Below, piece by piece: positions 1 through 7,335 of a stretch of 15,793 nt of DNA. Positions within the stretch are counted from its first letter, which is position 1. The number at the start of each line of letters is the position of its first letter. The notes under the pieces were generated by a model. That model did not search any database and was not told the DNA's origin. It saw only the letters and a program-made list of their open reading frames with translations. A program made the translations under genes and the position numbers. The DNA is from Bacteroidota bacterium. GTDB taxonomy: Bacteria > Bacteroidota > Bacteroidia > Bacteroidales > Dysgonomonadaceae. The DNA lies in assembly GCA_023418255.1 (NCBI GenBank), contig JAEZZZ010000143.1:1-15793 (forward strand), written 5' to 3'.

Positions 1-286
1 ATTTTCCTATCATAATTTGCAAGGTTTTACTCTGTAAAGATACGAAAAACGGCAAATATATACAAGAAAAATAGCGGTTATTTTTCTGATAATCAGAGGA
101 GGTGGATGCTTTTTAAGGAGAGACTATATAGAAACCCAACATGATTATAATGAATGCGAAAAACCAACGCACGGGACGGTTATCAATTCGAAATCTTTTT
201 TCATGTTATATGATATTTGTCAAATTTATCAAAAGAATCAATTTATTCTTTTACACCCATAATTACGTAAGAATGAAGAAAAATGA
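1..286. other. AT-rich intergenic region, no gene seen
   Basis: No convincing coding frame lies here on either strand. It holds a perfect 8-bp hairpin (66-73 with 79-86), a 13-bp palindrome (85-97) and a second A/T-only hairpin (231-238 with 245-252) downstream of the thioredoxin gene. That last hairpin could act as a weak terminator on the minus strand, but it has no clean U tract. The rest is compositionally simple and I recognise nothing else in it. Confidence 0.5.
53..60 (-). promoter_or_regulatory. Candidate -7 box for a leftward gene outside the window
   Basis: On the minus strand this reads TATATTTG, a full match to the Bacteroidetes TAnnTTTG -7 element. No good -33 partner is visible, and the gene it would serve starts beyond the left edge. 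Motif match only. Confidence 0.3.
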
Positions 287-1003
287 TTAATTTTTTATGA
301 ACCGCTTTACCTTATTTTCCAACAAACCTTTTCCATATCCGACCCATTTGTCGATCACTTTTCCGTCGGGAGCCAATAAGTAGAACGCAGGAACGCCATT
401 GATACCATATTTGATATAGGTTTCGCCATAACTGCCTTTTCCGTCCCATAGGCTAATCCAAGAAACCGAATCTCTCTTTAAAGAAGATAACCAAACCTCC
501 TTTTTGGCATCGGTATTGAAACCGACTATTTGAAGCGAGTCGCCGTGTGTTTTGTGAATCAATCTCAACTCCTTCGCCGCCTGTATGCAGGCACCGCAGT
601 ATGCCGCTGTAAAATCCAATAAAATATATTTTCCCAGAAAATCCGAAAACTTAATGCTGTCTCCACTGCTGTTTATCGCTTTAAAATCATGATAGTAATC
701 GCCTATTTCGGGTACTTTTTCATTCAAGTAAATCGAAATTACCTTGCCATATTTGCTGGATTTAATTTCATCGGAAACCTGATTAAACAATGCTTGCAGA
801 GCATCTTTCGGGATTGAGGTTTTTAAATATGTCAACTGTATCATTGCTTCGTATGTATCGATATGTGATTTTATAAAATCCATTGTTATACCCTTTGTTA
901 TACTGTCAATTTCATGAACTCGTCCCCAAATTTCGGTTCGTTTTTCCAAGCGCTTATGCGCTGGCAATGCCATAAAATAGTTTACTAACGAATCGCGTTC
1001 CAT
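287..1003 (-). CDS. Thioredoxin-like C-terminal half of a frameshifted TlpA/DUF4369-type lipoprotein
   Basis: This 238-residue frame holds a helical linker (about 1-95) and a TlpA/AhpC-TSA thioredoxin domain (about 96-238). The active site is CGAC at C136-C139 (CxxC) and the cis-proline loop is NGVPAF at P205. The family carries out thiol-disulfide exchange or redox-linked folding in the periplasm. The frame has no signal peptide of its own. It continues the frame at 985-1395 after a 1-base shift in an A7 run at 1018-1012. With that shift the joined protein would be about 370 residues, lipoprotein signal plus DUF4369 plus thioredoxin, the usual architecture in Bacteroidales. The ATG at 1003 is just the first methionine after the shift, so it may not be a real start. 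Domain call is sure; expression as a separate protein is doubtful. Confidence 0.75.
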   Translation of the reverse strand: MERDSLVNYFMALPAHKRLEKRTEIWGRVHEIDSITKGITMDFIKSHIDTYEAMIQLTYLKTSIPKDALQALFNQVSDEIKSSKYGKVISIYLNEKVPEIGDYYHDFKAINSSGDSIKFSDFLGKYILLDFTAAYCGACIQAAKELRLIHKTHGDSLQIVGFNTDAKKEVWLSSLKRDSVSWISLWDGKGSYGETYIKYGINGVPAFYLLAPDGKVIDKWVGYGKGLLENKVKRFIKN

Positions 1004-1395
1004 ATCCAGCGTTTTTTTAAATCCTGCAAATCATTTCGTTCATCTTGTGTTTTGGAACCGGAAATTTTTACATTCCATGGAAAATCATGAATCGCGGCAT
1101 CAATAGTTACCTTCTCATTTCCTATCAATAAAAAGGTGTGATAGTGCTTCTTATCAACTCTTGCGATAAGCAACAGGTCTTCGGGCTCATTTTCCAGATG
1201 TCCTTTAAGTTGAAATTTATTGCTGATAACAAGCGCGCTGTCAATATTTTCGTCTGTTTTCAGTTCCCTTAAATAAAACATCGTGCTATCGGGAAATCCT
1301 GTTACATTTCCTGTAATTTCGTATCCTTTGTGTTGTTTACATGAAACAAGCGATATTGAGAGAAGGCAAATTATAAGTATAACGATATTTTTCAT
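985..1395 (-). CDS. DUF4369 lipoprotein N-terminal half of the same frameshifted gene
   Basis: The protein begins with a lipoprotein signal peptide: a charged start, a hydrophobic stretch at about 4-16 and the lipobox LVSC with Cys19. A DUF4369 beta domain follows (about 24-110), opening with ITGNVTGFPDSTMFYLRE-type strands. This is the standard N-terminal part of Bacteroidota thiol-disulfide lipoproteins. After residue about 125 the frame runs through an A7 tract and ends in an out-of-frame tail (RWIWNAIR). Reading one A twice gives KKTLDMERDS, which joins smoothly to the thioredoxin frame at 287-1003. The start lies about 12 nt past a terminator for the upstream gene, so transcription may depend on readthrough or on a promoter I cannot see. 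Options are a decaying gene, a sequencing homopolymer error, phase variation or programmed -1 shifting. Confidence 0.7.
   Translation of the reverse strand: MKNIVILIICLLSISLVSCKQHKGYEITGNVTGFPDSTMFYLRELKTDENIDSALVISNKFQLKGHLENEPEDLLLIARVDKKHYHTFLLIGNEKVTIDAAIHDFPWNVKISGSKTQDERNDLQDLKKRWIWNAIR
1012..1018 (-). other. A7 homopolymer / potential -1 slippery heptamer
   Basis: In the upstream frame the mRNA reads TTA AAA AAA CGC, so the run forms A_AAA_AAA in the right phase for a -1 shift into the thioredoxin frame. A 6-bp GC-rich complement, CGCTGG directly after the run (1011-1006) and CCAGCG (964-959), could pair. It starts without the usual 5-9 nt spacer, so it is weak support for a stimulatory stem. 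Confidence 0.5.
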
Positions 1396-1406
1396 CTTTT
1401 TTAGAG

Positions 1407-1452
1407 AAAAACCGCAACGACACTTCCGAAAAAACGTATGGCATCGTTGCGG
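1407..1452 (-). terminator. Rho-independent terminator of the dehydrogenase gene
   Basis: A perfect 9-bp stem (CCGCAACGA with TCGTTGCGG, at 1444-1452 and 1412-1420 on the plus strand) encloses a 23-nt loop and is followed on the minus strand by TTTTTCTC. It sits 33 nt past the stop of the gene ending at 1485. Confidence 0.8.
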
Positions 1453-1484
1453 ATATATTTATTATGATAAAATCATGGGTGAAA

Positions 1485-2687
1485 TCAGACTTCCAAATCC
1501 ACATCAAATTTTTCGTGCCACGGAAGCCCTTGTTTGTTCAGTTGTTCCATAAACGGATCGGGATTGAATTCCTCTACATTGTAAACGCCTGGTTTTTTCC
1601 ATAAACCTTGCATGAACATCATGGCACCAATGGTTGCCGGAACACCCGTAGTGTAGCTTACGCCTTGCGCGCCGGTTTCTTTGTAGGCGGCTTGGTGGCT
1701 GCAATTGTTATAAATATAATAGGTACGCTCTTTTCCGTCTTTTATACCGCGGATGCGACAACCGATGGACGTTTCGCCCGTATAGTTTTCTCCCAGTTCG
1801 CCCGGATCGGGTAACACCGCTTTCAAGAATTGGATGGGAACAATTTTCTGTCCGTTGTATTCCACTTCGTCGATACGTGCCATGCCAATATTCTGAATCA
1901 CACGCAAGTGAGTCAAATATTCTTCACCGAAAGTCATCCAAAAGCGCGCGCGCTTAATGGTCGGGAAATTTTTCACCAGCGACTCCAGTTCTTCGTGATA
2001 GATAACATACGATTCTTTGGGTCCGATGTTGGGGTAGGTCAACGGTTTATGTATTTCGTGCGGTTCGGTTTCTACCCATTGTCCATTTTCCCAATATTTT
2101 CCTTTTTGCGTCACTTCGCGGATATTGATTTCGGGGTTAAAATTCGTCGCGAACGCTTTGCCATGGTCGCCGGCGTTGCAATCTACAATATCAAGATAAT
2201 GAATTTCATCAAAATGGTGTTTGGCGGCATGAGCCGTAAAAATACTCGTAACGCCCGGGTCAAAGCCACAACCGAGAATAGCTGTTAAGCCGGCTTTCTC
2301 GAATTTATCTTTGTACGCCCATTGCCATTTATATTCAAATTTGGCTTCGTCTTTTGGTTCGTAGTTTGCCGTATCCAAATAGTTTACGCCACACTCCAAA
2401 CAGGCATCCATAATTGTTAAATCTTGATAGGGAAGCGCCACGTTTACCACCAATTTGGGTTGATACGCTTTAAACAGTTTCACCAATTCCGGCACACTGT
2501 CGGCGTCCACTTGCGCGGTTTTAATTTCCACGCTCGTGCGTTTTTTTACATCCTCGGCAATGGCATCGCATTTGCGTTTTGTGCGGCTCGCGAGCATGAT
2601 TTCGTCAAATACGGCTTTGTTTTGTGCCATTTTGTGAGCCACAACTGTTCCCACTCCACCGGCACCGATAATTAATACTTTCGACAT
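1485..2687 (-). CDS. Saccharopine dehydrogenase-family protein, likely carboxynorspermidine/carboxyspermidine dehydrogenase
   Basis: The 400-residue protein starts with an NAD(P)-binding Rossmann motif (IGAGGVG, about 7-13). It has family signatures such as NVALPYQD, GVNYLDTANYEP, GCGFDPGVTSIF and a C-terminal TGVPATIGAMMF stretch. Length and motifs match the Lys1-like enzymes that, in Bacteroidota and Vibrio, condense aspartate semialdehyde with a diamine to carboxyspermidine or carboxynorspermidine. The partner decarboxylase (NspC) is not in this window, so the polyamine role comes from the family and not from context. A -7 box lies 40 bp upstream and a strong terminator follows, so it is probably transcribed alone. 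A saccharopine or lysine role is the alternative, but this short single-domain form fits the polyamine enzymes better. Confidence 0.88.
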   Translation of the reverse strand: MSKVLIIGAGGVGTVVAHKMAQNKAVFDEIMLASRTKRKCDAIAEDVKKRTSVEIKTAQVDADSVPELVKLFKAYQPKLVVNVALPYQDLTIMDACLECGVNYLDTANYEPKDEAKFEYKWQWAYKDKFEKAGLTAILGCGFDPGVTSIFTAHAAKHHFDEIHYLDIVDCNAGDHGKAFATNFNPEINIREVTQKGKYWENGQWVETEPHEIHKPLTYPNIGPKESYVIYHEELESLVKNFPTIKRARFWMTFGEEYLTHLRVIQNIGMARIDEVEYNGQKIVPIQFLKAVLPDPGELGENYTGETSIGCRIRGIKDGKERTYYIYNNCSHQAAYKETGAQGVSYTTGVPATIGAMMFMQGLWKKPGVYNVEEFNPDPFMEQLNKQGLPWHEKFDVDLEV

Positions 2688-2726
2688 TTTTTACTTCTTC
2701 TTTATGTTTTTATGATTTTAATTGTA

Positions 2727-2734
2727 CAAACTTA
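2727..2734 (-). promoter_or_regulatory. -7 box of the dehydrogenase gene
   Basis: The minus strand reads TAAGTTTG, a full TAnnTTTG match. It would place transcription start near 2720 and give a leader of about 33 nt. The matching -33 element is not distinct. Confidence 0.6.
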
Positions 2735-2778
2735 CATAAAAAAAATGAATTTTATACTCCTGGCGATAAAAATCAAGG

Positions 2779-2846
2779 CCTTAATTAATATTTTTGTAAT
2801 TTAATTAAGGTGCCTCTAAGATAGCACCTCTTGTTATGTAACATAA
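2779..2846. other. Cluster of three dyads between the dehydrogenase gene and sdaA
   Basis: A perfect 10-bp inverted repeat, CCTTAATTAA (2779-2788) and TTAATTAAGG (2801-2810), is followed by AGGTGC (2808-2813) and GCACCT (2824-2829). Then comes TTATGT-A-ACATAA (2834-2846). The first two share bases 2808-2810, so as RNA hairpins they would compete. A TAnnTTTG match, TATTTTTG at 2789-2796 (plus), lies inside the first dyad. This could be operator sites or a small leader structure; no protein or metabolite can be assigned. Confidence 0.5.
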
Positions 2847-2920
2847 TTATTCATTAAAAAATTAACAATCATTTCCTCTTCTTTTTGTCCAACATGGTGG
2901 TTTTTTACAAGAATTTCGCT

Positions 2921-2928
2921 TAATTTTG
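2921..2928 (+). promoter_or_regulatory. -7 box of sdaA
   Basis: TAATTTTG matches TAnnTTTG and puts the transcription start near 2935, with a leader of about 33 nt before the ATG at 2968. It overlaps the ATG at 2926, which argues that the longer frame is not used. Confidence 0.6.
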
Positions 2929-2967
2929 CATATAGAATACACAATTATTATCAACCGTCATAACAAA

Positions 2968-4182
2968 ATGAAATCCCTAACACAACTATATCGCATAGGC
3001 AATGGCCCTTCGAGCAGCCACACGATGGGGCCAAAACACGCGGCAGAAATCTTTCTCGAAAACAATAAAGAAGCGACAAAGTTTGTTGTAACGCTTTATG
3101 GCAGCCTTGCGGCTACCGGAAAAGGGCACTTAACGGATGCTGCCATTTTGGAAGTGTTACAACCTGTATCGCCAACGTTTATTCAGTGGGAACCCAAAAC
3201 ATTTTTGCCTTTTCATCCGAATGCTGTCACTTTTGAAGCATTTGACGCAAACGATAAAAAAACGAACCAATGGACGGCATATAGCATTGGCGGAGGAGCG
3301 CTTTCTGACGGCAACAAACTTATCGGCGTATCAAAAGAAGACGAAAAAGATGTGTATCCTATGAGTACAATTAGTGACATTCTATTGCATTGTGAAAAAA
3401 CAGGTACAAGCTATTGGGAATATGTAGAGCAATGCGAAGGAGAAAAAATTTGGGACTATTTGTCAGAAGTTTGGCAAGTGATGAAGAATGCCGTGGAGCG
3501 CGGTTTGGATAACGAAGGAGTTTTGCCCGGTCCACTCAACCTGCAACGCAAGGCAGCAAGTTATTATATTAGAGCAAAAGGTTACAAAGCCTCATTGCAG
3601 TCGCGCGGTTTGGTGTTTTCGTATGCCTTGGCAGTTTCAGAAGAAAATGCATCGGGAGGTGAAATCGTAACAGCGCCTACGTGTGGCTCTTGCGGAGTGA
3701 TTCCGGCAGTATTGTATCATCTTGCCAAAGCACGTGATTTTTCAGAAAAGCGCATTTTGCGGGCGTTGGCAACCGCCGGACTATTTGGCAATACGGTGAA
3801 AGTAAACGCGTCTATTTCAGGCGCGGAAGTTGGATGTCAAGGAGAAATAGGCGTAGCATGTGCCATGGCTGCCGCGGCAGCCAGCCAACTATTTGGTGGC
3901 AGTCCCGCGCAAATAGAATATGCCGCGGAAATGGGTTTGGAGCACCATTTGGGAATGACATGCGATCCCGTGTGCGGATTGGTACAAATTCCATGTATTG
4001 AGCGCAATGCCTATGCTGCCGCACGCGCGTTGGACGCCAATCTTTACTCTTCGTTTACGGATGGCGTGCACCGGGTTTCTTTTGACCGTGTTGTCGAAGT
4101 GATGAAAGAAACAGGGCACGACATTCCTTCTCTTTACAAAGAAACATCCGAAGGAGGATTGGCAAAAGGACATCTGTTTTGA
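2968..4182 (+). CDS. sdaA: Iron-sulfur L-serine dehydratase (L-serine ammonia-lyase)
   Basis: The enzyme deaminates L-serine to pyruvate and ammonia in the cytosol. The 404-residue protein is the single-chain form with fused beta and alpha domains. The N-terminal GPSSSHTMGP (about 13-22) is the conserved substrate-site loop. TAPTCGSCG (C239, C242) and GAEVGCQGE are alpha-domain signatures. Cysteines 290, 332 and 343 have the spacing C-X41-C-X10-C known for the [4Fe-4S] cluster of this family. I chose the ATG at 2968 because homologues begin at MKSLTQLYRIG and because the predicted -7 box covers the upstream ATG at 2926. The gene stands alone on the plus strand, with a dyad-rich region upstream and a terminator downstream. 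Confidence 0.95.
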   Translation: MKSLTQLYRIGNGPSSSHTMGPKHAAEIFLENNKEATKFVVTLYGSLAATGKGHLTDAAILEVLQPVSPTFIQWEPKTFLPFHPNAVTFEAFDANDKKTNQWTAYSIGGGALSDGNKLIGVSKEDEKDVYPMSTISDILLHCEKTGTSYWEYVEQCEGEKIWDYLSEVWQVMKNAVERGLDNEGVLPGPLNLQRKAASYYIRAKGYKASLQSRGLVFSYALAVSEENASGGEIVTAPTCGSCGVIPAVLYHLAKARDFSEKRILRALATAGLFGNTVKVNASISGAEVGCQGEIGVACAMAAAAASQLFGGSPAQIEYAAEMGLEHHLGMTCDPVCGLVQIPCIERNAYAAARALDANLYSSFTDGVHRVSFDRVVEVMKETGHDIPSLYKETSEGGLAKGHLF

Positions 4183-4291
4183 AGCTGAAAAAGCATTCAA
4201 TATCCTCCTATTATGATCATCGTATAGTTTCATGATAGATAGTTCCAATTCTGGGCTATGATCTTTGGTTAAATATCGTACTCGTTTTTCA

Positions 4292-4344
4292 TTGGACGCT
4301 TTTTTCTTTCATCGTCATATCTTAACTTGCCGTCCAGTTTTTTT
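4292..4344 (+). terminator. Probable rho-independent terminator of sdaA
   Basis: TTGGACG (4292-4298) pairs with CGTCCAG (4331-4337), with one U-G pair, across a 32-nt loop and is followed at once by seven T (4338-4344). The long loop lowers certainty. The minus strand lacks a U tract, so it should not serve engB. Confidence 0.6.
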
Positions 4345-4378
4345 GGGGGAGAATTATACAAATAGAAACCACCTATTT

Positions 4379-4978
4379 TCAAGTTACCATCGCATTCATC
4401 TCTTCAATATAATCGAGCAGTGGCTCCCTCCCTTGCCCTTTCTCGGAGGAAGTCACAAAAATAGGTGGCAACTCTTCCCATCTCTCTAAAAGCCTTTGTT
4501 TGTAACTCTCAATATTGCTGTTCAATTTCGAAACACTTAATTTATCAGATTTGGTGAAAACAATGGAAAAAGGGACAGCGTTTTCTCCCAACCACTCCAT
4601 AAATTCCAAATCAACTTGCTGCGGGTCGTGACGACAATCAACAAGAACAAATAAATTGGTCATTTCGTCGCGTTCCAAGACATAATCTTCGATTAGCATA
4701 CGCAGTTTTTCGCGATTCTCTTTTCCATGACGCGCATAACCATATCCCGGCAAATCTACCAAGTACCACGCATCGTTGATAAGAAAATGATTGACAAGCA
4801 TTGTTTTTCCGGGTGTGGACGAGGTCATCGCCAGTCCTTTGCGATTGGTAAGCATATTTATCAGCGACGATTTTCCCACGTTGGAACGTCCGATAAAAGC
4901 ATATTCCGGCATTTTGTGTGGTGGACATTTCTTCACGTCACTGTTACTGATAATGAATTCGGCTTTATTTATTTTCAT
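4379..4978 (-). CDS. engB: Ribosome biogenesis GTP-binding protein EngB (YihA/YsxC)
   Basis: An essential-type small GTPase for late 50S subunit assembly, 199 residues as is usual. All G motifs are visible: G1 GRSNVGKS (30-37), G2 threonine in SSTPGKT (about 55), G3 DLPGYG (75-80), G4 TKSDK (142-146) and G5 TSSEKGQG (about 176-183). The gene lies 129 bp downstream of the symporter gene on the same strand. That gap holds a weak -7 match, so it may have its own promoter. It converges with sdaA. Confidence 0.96.
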   Translation of the reverse strand: MKINKAEFIISNSDVKKCPPHKMPEYAFIGRSNVGKSSLINMLTNRKGLAMTSSTPGKTMLVNHFLINDAWYLVDLPGYGYARHGKENREKLRMLIEDYVLERDEMTNLFVLVDCRHDPQQVDLEFMEWLGENAVPFSIVFTKSDKLSVSKLNSNIESYKQRLLERWEELPPIFVTSSEKGQGREPLLDYIEEMNAMVT

Positions 4979-5038
4979 CGATTTATATTTTATTGTATTC
5001 GGTGGTCAGCATATCTTGCCATTTTGGTCACAAGAAGA

Positions 5039-5046
5039 CAAATATC
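5039..5046 (-). promoter_or_regulatory. Weak -7-like box upstream of engB
   Basis: The minus strand reads GATATTTG, one mismatch from TAnnTTTG, about 60 bp before the engB start. No clear -33 partner is present. Confidence 0.28.
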
Positions 5047-5064
5047 TTGACTGCAGCACTTCTA

Positions 5065-5088
5065 AACTTTGAACATTGAACTTTGAAC
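5065..5088. repeat. Two 10-bp direct repeats between symporter and engB
   Basis: AACTTTGAAC occurs at 5065-5074 and again at 5079-5088, separated by ATTG, giving a 14-bp period. GAAC itself recurs three times. It is low-complexity intergenic sequence with no evident function. Confidence 0.55.
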
Positions 5089-5107
5089 CTTACGTTTCGA
5101 AGTCAAT

Positions 5108-6577
5108 TCATGAATTGGCTCTTTTATTATTTAACGCCACAATCCATAACCCAAGCGCGGTTAAAAGTCCGTTTAATAGCAGCAATTCATAGCCTAAATT
5201 ATACTGATATACTTTCTGCAACACCACTTCTATGCCGTAACATAAAAGCGGCGCGACAATGGCTACATACGGCACATAGCTGTCACGCGGTTTTATCTTG
5301 GTAAATAATCCGAAGAAAAACAGCCCCAATAACGGTCCGTACGTGTAAGAGGCGATTTTATAAATGGCATGAATCACGCTATCGGAACCGATAGCGTGAA
5401 TAATCAATATAATCACGACAAAGGCGGCGCTAATGCCGATGTGCACACCACGGCGCGTATTAACGGCATCGTTCATATTCTTCTCTTCCACACCCAAAAT
5501 ATCGACACAAAATGAGGTTGTAAGTGCCGTGAGTGCCGAATCGGCACTTGAAAAAGCGGCGGCGACAATACCGATGGAAAACAATCCCAATACGGTGGCG
5601 CCGAGATAGTCACCCGCAATCATCGGCAAAATCTCATCCGATACTTCAGGAAGCGTAATCTGATGTTGCGCGGCAAATATCAACAGCAACGCGCCCAATC
5701 CGAGAAACAGCAAATTAACCGGTGTAAATGCCAATCCATAAGCGATCATATTTTTTTGCGCGTCTTTCAGATTCTTACACGACAGATTTTTTTGCATCAT
5801 ATCTTGATCTAATCCTGTCATCACCATCGTAATAAATATCCCGCTCAAAAACTGTTTAAAGAAATTTTGCGTGCTGTGCCAATTATCAAACACAAACATG
5901 CGACTGTGTTCGCTGGATTTGATGGTTTGAATGGTTTCACCCACATTTAACCCCATGTTCGACATCACTTCCCAAAAAATCATGACCAACGCGGCGATAA
6001 GAATGAACGTTTGCAGCGTATCCGTCCACACAATCGTTTTTATACCACTTCGCGCCGTATAAATCCATATCAACGCAATGATGCCGATAACAGTCACCAC
6101 AAAAGGCACATTCCATGCATCGAATACCATGCGTTGCAAAATCAAAGCAACCAAATAAAGACGCACGGCAGCACCAATGCTTTTGGAAAGCAGAAAAAAC
6201 CATGCACCGGTTTTATAAGAATGCTTCCCAAAACGCTGTTTCAAATATCCGTAAATAGTGGTGAGATTGAGTTTGTAATAAAGCGGCAGCAACACATAAG
6301 CGATGATAACGTATCCAACAAAAAAGCCCAACACCATCTGCATATACGTCATATCCACATTGCGCACCATGCCCGGAACCGACACAAAGGTAACTCCCGA
6401 AAGCGACGCGCCCACCATACCGAAAGCAACTACAAACCAAGGTGATTTGCGATTGCCAATAAAAAAAGCGTCGTTGTCGGAACCTTTTCGTCCGGTGAAG
6501 TACGAAATAAGCATCAACAACCCAAAATATGCAGCAATAATGATAAAAATAAATGATGAATACATATTTCTTGACAT
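5108..6577 (-). CDS. Sodium:solute symporter (SSS family)
   Basis: A 489-residue inner-membrane transporter with about 13 hydrophobic segments across its length. Family features include the first-helix region ending GNRKSPWFVVAFGMVGASLSG-like (about 41-61) and the GLDQDMMQKNL stretch, equivalent to the SSF signature region (TDQ..VQR). AAAFSSADSALTAL is the conserved Na2-site helix. It should couple Na+ entry to uptake of a solute that cannot be named from sequence. Its ATG shares one base with the stop of the HAD gene (TAATG), so the two are very likely cotranscribed and translationally coupled. The stop codon lies in a 14-bp palindrome (5104-5117). Confidence 0.92.
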   Translation of the reverse strand: MSRNMYSSFIFIIIAAYFGLLMLISYFTGRKGSDNDAFFIGNRKSPWFVVAFGMVGASLSGVTFVSVPGMVRNVDMTYMQMVLGFFVGYVIIAYVLLPLYYKLNLTTIYGYLKQRFGKHSYKTGAWFFLLSKSIGAAVRLYLVALILQRMVFDAWNVPFVVTVIGIIALIWIYTARSGIKTIVWTDTLQTFILIAALVMIFWEVMSNMGLNVGETIQTIKSSEHSRMFVFDNWHSTQNFFKQFLSGIFITMVMTGLDQDMMQKNLSCKNLKDAQKNMIAYGLAFTPVNLLFLGLGALLLIFAAQHQITLPEVSDEILPMIAGDYLGATVLGLFSIGIVAAAFSSADSALTALTTSFCVDILGVEEKNMNDAVNTRRGVHIGISAAFVVIILIIHAIGSDSVIHAIYKIASYTYGPLLGLFFFGLFTKIKPRDSYVPYVAIVAPLLCYGIEVVLQKVYQYNLGYELLLLNGLLTALGLWIVALNNKRANS

Positions 6578-7206
6578 TAAAGTGTTAAAAAATAATCGGT
6601 TAATTCCAAAAACGAATCAAACACATAATCGTATTTACTCGTCTGTCCAAAACCGTAGGTCACATACACAAAAGGAATACCTGCGAGGCAGCACTCTTCA
6701 GCATCATGATCCGTGTCGCCGATATAAAATGGATTCTGCAACTGATGCTTCTCTTTCAACAATTTTAAATTGACACTTTTAGGTTGCAAATTCATGCCAA
6801 ATTCCATATAATCCGTAAAAAGATGCGATGTGTGCGTATGCTTCATAAAATTGGGTAAACTATCTTTTTCGCAATTGCTCAGCATAAAGAGTTTATATTG
6901 CTTCGACAAACGCTCCAAGCCTTCATTAACACCGGGATATACGGTGAAGCTCATCGTTGGCATCAACGCTCGATATTGGCTATTCACTTCGTCTGCCAAC
7001 TCATCAATAAACCGTTTTTCCTCATCTGTAAAGATGCTTTTTAAGATGGTTTTAACATCCTTTCCCATACACGAAAGCAAATCATCGCGCGTTACGGTAT
7101 GCGGCAACTTTTTAGAATCAAACGAATTGTTCCAAGCCAACACATAGGTATCCACAGCATCCCAAAGCGTGCCGTCCATATCAAAAATTAAACTGTCAGG
7201 TTTCAA
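6577..7206 (-). CDS. HAD-family phosphatase, phosphoglycolate phosphatase-like
   Basis: A haloacid dehalogenase-fold hydrolase of about 209 residues. Motif I is FDMDGTLWD (nucleophile D9, acid D11), motif II is LSNC (S110), motif III is the lysine in QPKS (K143) and motif IV is GDTDHD (D164, D168). The insertion after motif I is an alpha-helical C1 cap, as in phosphoglycolate or beta-phosphoglucomutase-type enzymes; substrate is unknown. I place the start at the TTG at 7206 (reads M-KPDSLIFDMDG). The only upstream ATG, at 7254, lies before the predicted transcription start, since a -33/-7 pair sits at 7269-7239. Another in-frame TTG at 7218 is possible. The gene is coupled to the symporter by a one-base stop/start overlap. 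Confidence 0.85.
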   Translation of the reverse strand: MKPDSLIFDMDGTLWDAVDTYVLAWNNSFDSKKLPHTVTRDDLLSCMGKDVKTILKSIFTDEEKRFIDELADEVNSQYRALMPTMSFTVYPGVNEGLERLSKQYKLFMLSNCEKDSLPNFMKHTHTSHLFTDYMEFGMNLQPKSVNLKLLKEKHQLQNPFYIGDTDHDAEECCLAGIPFVYVTYGFGQTSKYDYVFDSFLELTDYFLTL

Positions 7207-7238
7207 TTTATTATGCAATATTTTTTTGTTTTTGTGTG

Positions 7239-7269
7239 CAAAAGTACGGAACAAACATTGAAGCTACAA
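7239..7269 (-). promoter_or_regulatory. Promoter of the HAD-symporter unit
   Basis: On the minus strand TTG (7269-7267), a 20-bp spacer and TACTTTTG (7246-7239) match the Bacteroidetes -33/-7 arrangement. Transcription would start near 7232. Confidence 0.65.
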
Positions 7270-7309
7270 TTAAAAAGAGTTAAATCGGCATTTATTCTTT
7301 TATTTCTGC

Positions 7310-7317
7310 TATTTTTG
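7310..7317 (+). promoter_or_regulatory. -7 box of the lipid kinase gene
   Basis: TATTTTTG matches TAnnTTTG. It lies 18 nt before the ATG at 7336, giving a short leader of about 11 nt. It also argues against the ATG at 7213 as a start. Confidence 0.5.
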
Positions 7318-7335
7318 TGGAAAACTGTAAGAAGA

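Noticed and set aside
4369..4468. 11-bp inverted repeat CCACCTATTTT (4369-4379) and AAAATAGGTGG (4458-4468) around the 3' end of engB
   Set aside because: One arm is in the coding sequence for the conserved PPIF stretch and the loop is 78 nt; most likely chance.
5104..5117. Perfect 14-bp palindrome over the symporter stop codon
   Set aside because: Short, AT-rich and without a T tract; no reason to call it a terminator or operator.
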